Shown here piece after piece: positions 56,777 through 64,000 of a DNA stretch of 64,000 nt. The notes beneath the pieces are model-generated. The model was not told where the DNA came from. It saw only the letters and a program-made list of their open reading frames with translations, and searched no databases. The stretch lies in contig CM065295.1 of assembly GCA_032871835.1 (NCBI GenBank), positions 24,996,501 through 25,060,500 on the forward strand, written 5' to 3'. The stretch comes from Dipteronia dyeriana. Lineage: Eukaryota > Streptophyta > Magnoliopsida > Sapindales > Sapindaceae. A program made the translations under genes and the position numbers. Position 1 is the stretch's first letter; every line of letters begins with the position of its first letter.

Positions 56777-59746
56777 TGTTAGGTTTTTGGTTTTTATTGG
56801 CATTATTCCGTATCAAAACTATGTTTCACTTATATTGGTTAGTTGTCTCTTAAGTTCATAATGATTCAAGCCTCAAAGAAGATGTGGCAACCTATCAAGC
56901 AAGTGCAAAAGTCTTCAAGAGAAATGTGCTTCATGGTTTTATAGAGGTATATTAAAAGACCTCATTTCTCTTACATGGCTTAAGCACGTATACACATTGC
57001 ATCCATATTTGTCCCTGCATCGTTGTGCTTCTTGTTGTATATCACTTTCACACACTTGATTTATAATGCTCATGCATTTGTGTGAACTTGACAAGTTTAG
57101 AAATATGCATGTTTGTAGGACTATGTCTTTGAAATAAGCATTCTTGTGTGATATGTGTTTTTATGTTTATTTTTTTGTATAACATGGACCTTAGACTTGA
57201 ATTTTTTCTTATATTGTTCCTTTTTGAGTTTTGGTTATTTCAGTTACTCATACATTTGATTTTGAGTTTCGGGTAAAGAGTTATGAAACTTTTCGGTCAT
57301 GTTGTATACATTTTCTTCGTTTTTGTATATCAAGTCAATTTTTTTTTTGGCCGAGTTTCATAGACATCTGTTTGTGTAAGAGAGTCCTTGTTCATAATCC
57401 AAAAATGGATTTGAATACGGAGTTTAGAGGCTGAAGAACGCAAAGGTGCGAGAAAGGGGAACACGAGTGGCCAAAGACCACCAAGACTCTCCTCCCCGAG
57501 ATGGCACGTGGCCATCTCAGAAAGAACCTCCTTCTCCCCCCGAGATTCCCACACACCATCTCGAGGATGGAGGAGGCTTGGGGGCTGTTTTGGTCATTTT
57601 ACACTTCTCTTCACTCTCATTTAAATACACTTTCCCTCCCTCATTTTCATTTTAAGAAGAAACTTGAAAGTGTTTTGCAGAATTTTCTCTCTACAATTTT
57701 TCACCTTCCAAACACTCTATCTTCTTCTTTTGATCTCTGTTTTTAGTGATTCGACTGTGAAGGTGTTCATCTATCATTACTCTATCAATTCTAAGAAGGT
57801 TTGTGAAGTTCTTAGTTCTGTTTTTGGTTGTTATACACACAAAAACGGGACTGCACAAGTTTTACTAAGGTATTGATTTTCATCTTTAGTTTTGTTTCTA
57901 AACTTGATCAATCACCATGGGTTTTCTTCTTCACTACTTGTATGTATTTTTTTATGTTTTAATTAGAGTTTTATACTCTATTGAAGCTAGATTGAATATT
58001 GATTGAAATCTCTACATGTTAAGTTAGGTTTTGATTTTACCTATGTTTTCACATGTTTGGGAATATATATTGCTAGCTTCTTATCTAAGACTATTTTGTG
58101 AACTTTAATTGATTGATTTTGTGTAAAAATGGTTTCTACATGTGTTAGGTTTATTTGATTGAATATATTAAGGAATAACACAATTGATTGTTATCTTAGA
58201 GCTATTTTTGAGTTTAATTGAATATATTAAATGATATATGCTCTAGGTTTTTGCTTGAAAACATGATTGATTTTCTCACATGTTTCTAGCATATTTTTGT
58301 GTATGTGACTAAATCTTGAATGTGTGCTAAGTGTTCATATTTTTATTCAAGTTTTAGTATCATGAATGTTTCTCGATATTGTTTGTATTTTTGCGCTTTT
58401 ACATGTTTTAAGTTTATCATTCATGATTAGTAATTAGACTACACTTGAGATGTGAACTTTCATGCTTATGTCTAGTTCCTATAGGATAAGTTTTAGCCTC
58501 ATATTCTATGTCAAGTGCTTATTTGCATTTATGCATTCATGATCCCATAGGAAGTCTTTGTAAAAGGCATGAAGTCTTGGTTTGAGGTATGGGTGACTTG
58601 GATAGCCAAGCAAGGAGTCTTGATTGGGGCATGTGGCTCGGACAATAAAACATGGGAGACTTTATAGAGGCATGGGTGCCTTGGCTAGAAGGTGTACTTT
58701 TACTGGTAGATCCAGGTTGTTAATTTACAACGGAGTCCTTAGATAAGATGAGTCATTTGTTGATCACTTTTGAGAAATTTCTAATCTATCATTAAGGATT
58801 GGGTAGATGTAGAGTCCAATAGAGAGTGAGTCATATGTTGGTCACTTATGAGGAATTTATTATCTACTTTCTAATAAAAGTACCCGATGGTTGTATTCAA
58901 CCCGTGGATGTTTCCTCTACGGAGGTTTTACCATGTAAAAAACAATGTGTCAATTCTTCTGTACCCTTCACATATTTTTGTATGTGTATGTGTTGGTGTA
59001 TATCTTGTTCTACAAGTGGAATTTCCAACTTCTTAACGATGTTGGTTAGAGTGCACTCCACTAGAAAATGAGTCATTTGTTGATCACTTTAAGAAATTTC
59101 CAATCTACCAATAGGGATTAGGTAGATGTAAAGTCCAATAGAGAATGAGTCATGTGTTGGTCACTTATGAAGAATTTATTATCTACTTTCTAATAAAAGT
59201 ACCCGATGGTTGTATTCAACCCGTGGATGTATCTTTTACGGAGGTTTTACCATGTAAAAAACAATGTGTCAATTCTTTCTAACCTTCTCTTATTTTTGTA
59301 CGTGTATGTGTTTGTGTATATCTTGTTATACATGTGTAATTGATAAATTTCTCAATAGATAAGATAGTGGTGATATGTGATCAATAAGCACTTCTAATAA
59401 TAAAAAATTGTAAATGTTATCGTACTTGTGTATTGAACATGTTTGTTTGTAATAGTCTTTGAAGGAATACTTGTATATAATGAATAATAATGAGAATACA
59501 AGTATTGTATAGCTTTGATTTATTTGGTAGTGTTATCTTTTGCAACATGCAAGCTTGTTTGAAAATATTAATATTGATAACACATTTTGCCTTCTTAAGT
59601 ATGTTCTATTATCTTAAGTACTGTTATCCAAGCTAACTAGAGGGACAAACGAAAGTATGTTTCAAGGGCTTGAAAAATGTGTAATAACCTATTCATCCTC
59701 CCTCTGGGTTAGCCTAATATAATTTAACTGTGTTTGTACAATTTCA
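56777..59746 (+). repeat. Right-hand LTR of the pol-less family
   Basis: TGTTAGGTTTTTGG ... ACAATTTCA, 2970 bp, aligning with the shared LTR at 23164-36412. It is about 0.3 kb longer because of a 319-bp tandem duplication (about 58720-59357). No coding sequence. The flank after 59746 begins TTTTACCAG. Confidence 0.85.
58720..59357 (+). repeat. Two diverged ~319-bp tandem units inside the LTR
   Basis: GTACCCGATGGTTGTATTC occurs at 58880 and 59199, with matching sequence for over 150 bases either side (GATGAGTCATTTGTTGATCA before, CATGTAAAAAACAATGTG after). Confidence 0.8.
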
Positions 59747-61580
59747 TTTTACCAGTGTATTTATACACATTGTAATTTGGGCCAAATCTTGGTGTGCTAG
59801 CCGAAGATTACTCAATTAGTCTCCCTTTCCTTTTCAATGTGATTCTCCTTTTAATGCAGTTGAACCTGAAGAATCGGTTTGTGGAGGATATCTTGGAGAA
59901 GATGTGTTTGTTTCCCCTTTGGAATCTTTCTTTTTACCCACTCCATTAATTTAGCCAATTAATTCGTAATCATAAGAACACTAATTTGGTATTGATTGAG
60001 TTAATTCATTAATGGCATTGTGAAAGAACATTAAGGAGTTGACTAATCTTCCATTACTGTCATTGATTATCTCTGTTAATAGGGTTGTCTACCTCCATTA
60101 ATATGATTGACCCCATGAATGGTATTTTAAATGTCATGAAAGTCAACCTTCTCTTCCTAAACTGCCTTGAGGAGAACTTTGGTTATGTATTCTGATTAGG
60201 TACCTTACTATACCGGTCTTATTTTGTTGGTCTTGTTCTGGTTGGTTGGTACCTTCCTAATACCATTCTTCTTACTAGGTAGGTAGGATACGTGCCCCAG
60301 ATGGGTCCCAAAATGGTACCGCGGTACCTGGGTACCGGGTGGTGTCATGGTACCTAGGTTCAAAGCAACAAGTACCCTGGTACCTAGGTACTAGGTATGA
60401 GGTACCATGGGGTACCAGTTCTACTTGATAACTGATAGTGTGTGGGAGGTGGTGCTGACTTCTTATCGATCCTTGGTATCGAGTGTCTCGGGTATCTATG
60501 TACCGGTCTCAGTCTCATTCTAGATTCTACCGGGTAGGCCTTAACAGGTACTAGGCAGATAAAAAATTATTCTTTAGACCCTAGCAAAAAATGGTTGTTA
60601 ACAGAAGTACCCTTGACTTGAACACGGGTATATAGTTGTGGTTGAAGTCAGGATTTGTAATGCTTGAAGAATTTTACTTATAGCTTCTTACTGGAAATCA
60701 TTGCTTGAAATGAAAACCGTTCCCAGCATGCCTGGCTTAGGCGAATCAGGGTACTAGTCATTCCAATATCAGGAGTCCTTGTACTTAGGCGAAAAGATTC
60801 TGGTAGCCAACCAAGGCCATTTTTACACTAGGTATTTATATATTGGTGAAACATAGGCAAATCCGAGTACTTGACATTTCTACAAAACAAAATAAGCTGT
60901 GGTAGACCACATATGGGTATATTTCCTTCAGTGGAACTCCCAATGTTCTAGTCAGTATAAATTTGATAAACGAGAAAGTAAGATATGACAAACTATAATG
61001 CTCAATTATTTGGGTTGAGGCTCCTGTGTTCAATCTGGGTACCTGGCATTCCTATTCCAGGAATCGTGGTAAATAGGCAAAAATGCTTAGGCGAATCATG
61101 GTACCTGGCACTCCTGCTTTAGAGATTCTGGAACCTAGGCAAACTAGCGAAATGATTCTGGTAGGCCTCTATGCCATACAGATCCTTACTACGGGGGCAA
61201 GATAGCTTGATGGCCATTTGGTTGTACTGGTCTTGAGGAAGCGACATACAACTAAGGCAACAACTTCGCAACCTTGGTCTGGTAGGCAACTCATGGCTAT
61301 GCCAGTCAATGCTCACCCTGTTACTGTGAACTTTAAGGGTAAAACCATTTGAGGTGATCCGCGTTCTAGATAACAAAGTCACTTTCCGTTAAGGCGTTTG
61401 TTATTATAGACCGGTCACTAGGAGAAATCTTCTCAATTTTAGGTTTCACTAGAGATCCAAAGAAAATGGCGAGCTTTTAGTTCTCAAGTGATGTTACCGG
61501 CTTAGATGCCTCTTATGGCAGATGAAAATCCTCTATAATTGTAGTAGGCTTGAGATTCCGTTTGAATGAACCGGAACCTT
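59747..61580 (+). other. Unassigned sequence right of the retrotransposon block
   Basis: No gene supported on either strand; longest frames (65 and 87 codons) show no recognised motif. A GGTACC-rich part lies at 60228-60420. Other short repeated words (GGTACCTGGCATTCCT at 61039, GGTACCTGGCACTCCT at 61101, with CTTAGGCGAATC nearby at 60738 and 61088) suggest decayed tandem structure. Confidence 0.5.
60228..60420. repeat. Cluster of GGTACC palindromes
   Basis: GGTACC or a one-base variant appears about eleven times in roughly 190 bases (for example around 60314-60325, 60347-60355 and 60380-60418). A looser cluster stands at 40370-40540. Confidence 0.7.
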
Positions 61581-61960
61581 AGTAGCTCATATGGGCGCTA
61601 TTAGGGGCCCAAAACAATACATGAAGAACCACTGGCCTGATACTGGTCCAAATGCATGCTTGGACTTCAAATAAGCCCAAGCAACTGAGAAAGGTCTTTG
61701 GATTTTGCCAAAATGAATCGAACCTAGGTAGCTCACATGGGCGTTGTGAGGGGCCCAATATAATAAGTGAAGAAACCATAGGTCTTGTAGCTGTGCTGCT
61801 GCCCCTAGAGGTTTGCTTAGGCACGTAAGAGGCTTCAACAAATATGGGAAGACTCTGGGCTCCTTCTGAATGGATAAAAACGAGGCAAGCTAGGGCATTG
61901 AAGAGCCCGGTACTAATGGAGAGGAGCCACTGGTTTGATACTCTTCGGGGACTAGGTTGA
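61581..61960. repeat. Degenerate tandem array, ~150-bp monomers, first part
   Basis: Starts of units, marked by GTAGCTCAYATGGGCG or AGCTAGGGCATTG, lie near 61581, 61728 and 61878. Same family as 62938-64000. Confidence 0.65.
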
Positions 61961-61982
61961 CACTACTATAGCCGAGTTTTAG

Positions 61983-62408
61983 ATGACTACAGATGAGATG
62001 ACCAAGGCAGCGAGGGGAGAGTTCATCCTGAACAAAGCTCTAACTAAAGCTCAGGCAATCGCGATTGAGGCGCATGTAGACAGGGAGCGGATCCATCATG
62101 TATATGATATAGATAGACTCAAGTCCATGTACCGTGCCTTGAAAGGATCGCTCTAAAAAGAAAGAAAAAATCTGGAGGAAGTGGTCTAAACTCTGTGCAG
62201 CAGCGTAGATGCCTTGGAAGCCAAAATGGACGCTTCTTTTGTTGATAAATACTACTTACCAGACGGCTGAAGCTCTTCCTCCCCATCTTACCTTAACATC
62301 ATTAAAGGATGGAATTGGGAGAAGATCATGGAGAAAGCTGTAGAGTTAGCTCGTTCAACCCCTGCTGAAATTGGTCATTCTCGAGCTGCTGGGTTCGCAG
62401 GTGATTAG
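61983..62408 (+). pseudogene. Decayed frame, coiled-coil-like, unknown
   Basis: One frame of 142 codons with three stops: MTTDEMTKAARGEFILNKAL, AIAIEAHVDRERIHHVYDID, KSMYRALKGSL, stop, KERKNLEEVV, stop, SSVDALEAKMDASF, stop, IIKGWNWEKIMEKAVELARS. The charged helical look, with heptad-like spacing in the middle, resembles the C-terminal part of plant gypsy/'plant transposon' proteins, but I cannot assign it. It interrupts the ~150-bp array, so it may belong to the element whose 3' region the array is. Confidence 0.4.
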
Positions 62409-62496
62409 AAGGACTTGGTGCCTATCTATACTTTCATATCTAGTCATACTGGGGTAGGAACTACCTCAAAGTCCTCTGCTAATGAAAATGTTCAGG

Positions 62497-62740
62497 ATGT
62501 AGGATGAGCTTTAAACCTGCCTACCACTCTATCTAAACCCGTCAAGGAGTTAGAGGTTCAGATCGATCGTACCAAGAAAGGGGAGGTCCAAACTTGTTTG
62601 GTAGATATGGGTTGCTGTAAAAGTTTGGGATGCAGGAGGAGCTTTAAATCTGTGTATCTGCCCATCTAAACTTGTCAATGAGGTAGAGGTCCAGACCGAT
62701 CTTACCAGGGAATGGGAGGTCCATACTGGTGTCATAGTGG
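62497..62740. repeat. Two diverged ~131-bp direct repeats
   Basis: GAGCTTTAAACCTGCC...GTCAAGGAGTTAGAGG (62507-62553) and GAGCTTTAAATCTGTG...GTCAATGAGGTAGAGG (62638-62690) share order and spacing, each followed by GGGAGGTCCA. Confidence 0.7.
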
Positions 62741-62937
62741 TGGGAAAGTTCAAGATCGATCCAACTGAAGAGTTGGTGGCCCAAGCTTATTCAGGCTTAT
62801 CCGACCAAGGTGGTGGAAGCTGGCTCCGAAGTAGCAATGCTAGGGGATGGTGACTCTTCCTCCAACCAAGCAGAGGAACCAGAAAGAAAAGAGCTACTAT
62901 TGTTGAGGAGACTAACAGAGAGGTGGATTGGGACCAC
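62741..62937 (+). other. Stretch between repeats
   Basis: No gene or clear repeat. Confidence 0.4.
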
Positions 62938-64000
62938 GGTGGCTCGCTGGGTCAATGAATGACCGATACAAGTGGAGATGAGCCACTAGCTTGATACTGG
63001 TCAAAAGTTGGGATTCTAAAAGTCCCCAGCAAAGAAAATTAGGCTCTAGACATACCAGGAAAAAAATCAGGACCGTAGTGGCTCACTTGGGAGTTGATTG
63101 ACTAGGTACAGGAAATGAGTAGTCACTAGGCCTTACAACGATGTTGCTACTTTAGAGGCTTGCTTAAGCATGTAGAAGGCCTTACCAAATATGGAAAGCC
63201 TATAGGCTCTCCTAAAATGGATCGGGATAACGGTGGCATGCTAGGGCATTGAATTGCTCAGTAAAAGGGAAGAGGAGCCACTTGCATTATACTGGTTTAG
63301 AGGCATGCTTTGGATTCCAGAAGTCCTCAGCAATCGAAATGAAGCTCTAAACCTATCAGGAATGAATAGGTAGCTCAGTGGCTCATATGGGCGTTGACCG
63401 ATAAGGTATAGAAGTGATGAGCTACTAGTCTTCTATCAGTTGTGCTGCTCCAGAGGCTTGCTTAGGCACGTAAGAGGCCTCAACAAATATGGAAAGCCTC
63501 TAGGATCTCCCCGAATGGATAGAGACATCGGTGGCTCACTAGGGTGTTGAATGGCCAGATATAAATAGAGAGAAAGTCCCCAATAGCTGAAACGAGGCTA
63601 TGGACCATCCTGGTACGAATCAACACTATAATGGCTCTCTTAGGCATTGACCGGTCCGATTTAAGAAGTGAGAAGCCTAGCAAATATCAGAAGCCTCTAG
63701 GCACTCCTCGATTAGATAGGACTTCGGTGGCTCACTAGATCATTGAATGGCTTGGTACAAATGTTGTAGAGCCACCGGTCTTGCAGTGGTGCTACTGCTA
63801 TAGAAGCTTGCTTAGACATATAAGCGGCTTTACTAAATATGGGAAGCCTCTGGCTTTCCTTGATCAGATCAGCTTTGGTTGCTCACTAAGGCACTGAGTG
63901 GCATGATACAAATGGAGATGAGCCACCAGTCTGGTATTGATTCAGAGGTATGCTTGGGATCCTAGAAGTCCCCAACAGCTGAAATGAGGCTCTGGACCGT
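62938..64000. repeat. Degenerate tandem array, ~150-bp monomers, second part
   Basis: GTGGCTCACT-type unit starts lie near 62938, 63077, 63230, 63377, 63529, 63628, 63726 and 63880. Two alternating monomer types are visible: one with ...GATGAGCCACTxGTxTGATACTGG, one with GTGCTGCTxCAGAGGCTTGCTT..., giving a ~300-bp dimer. The unit around 63628 is shortened. The array continues to the window edge. Confidence 0.75.

Noticed and set aside
61579..61841. Two minus-strand frames of 81 and 84 codons
   Set aside because: They overlap each other in different phases within the degenerate ~150-bp array.

Overview
The window looks like a gene-poor, retrotransposon-filled stretch of an angiosperm nuclear genome. 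It is AT-rich. Nearly every recognisable protein segment belongs to a plant LTR retrotransposon (Ty1/copia or Ty3/gypsy), the primer-binding sites match plant tRNA-iMet and tRNA-Asp, and the one host-type gene is a plant cytokinin-activating LOG homologue. I find no intact host gene, tRNA, rRNA or CRISPR array. The species cannot be read from the sequence.

Left block (1-17904). A Ty1/copia element on the minus strand runs off the left edge (decayed RT, integrase and pre-integrase, then part of its 5' LTR, ending at 3140). It abuts an Athila-like Ty3/gypsy element, also minus strand (copy A, 3141-17904). Copy A has lost almost all of pol by a 4.87 kb deletion but keeps a LOG-like pseudogene. 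Its gag is interrupted by a Sirevirus-like copia element on the plus strand (7699-15961), with matching LTRs and a near-perfect target duplication.

Middle and right block (17905-59746). After an unassigned stretch and a 2.3 kb minus-strand copia LTR (18895-21227) comes a plus-strand family with 2.6 kb LTRs. Its internal region carries gag, a second zinc knuckle and a 'putative plant transposon protein' frame, but no visible integrase or reverse transcriptase. Two internal regions of this family lie head to tail and share one LTR (23164-36412), with a further LTR at 56777-59746. Later insertions sit inside: a complete member of the same family in the shared LTR (25359-35940, TSD GCTTT), a solo LTR in gag (36659-38960, TSD GCATC), a gypsy fragment (about 40008-42478), and a full-length Athila-like element (copy B, 44174-55749, TSD TTTAG). 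Copy B has gag-AP-RT-RNaseH-IN and a second LOG-like pseudogene between pol and the 3' LTR.

Right end (59747-64000). This is diffuse, GC-richer repeat sequence: a cluster of GGTACC palindromes, a decayed coiled-coil-like frame, and a degenerate tandem array with a monomer of about 150 bp.

The most interesting biology is the capture of an intronless LOG (cytokinin riboside monophosphate phosphoribohydrolase) coding sequence, in sense orientation, in the env-like position of an Athila-type retrotransposon. It is present in both copies, including the one that has lost pol. A second conserved frame with a CxxC-type cysteine cluster, of unknown origin, lies between LOG and pol in both copies. All coding sequences here carry stops or frameshifts, so none is likely to give a full product today, with the possible exception of the open 407-codon RT-RNaseH segment of copy B.
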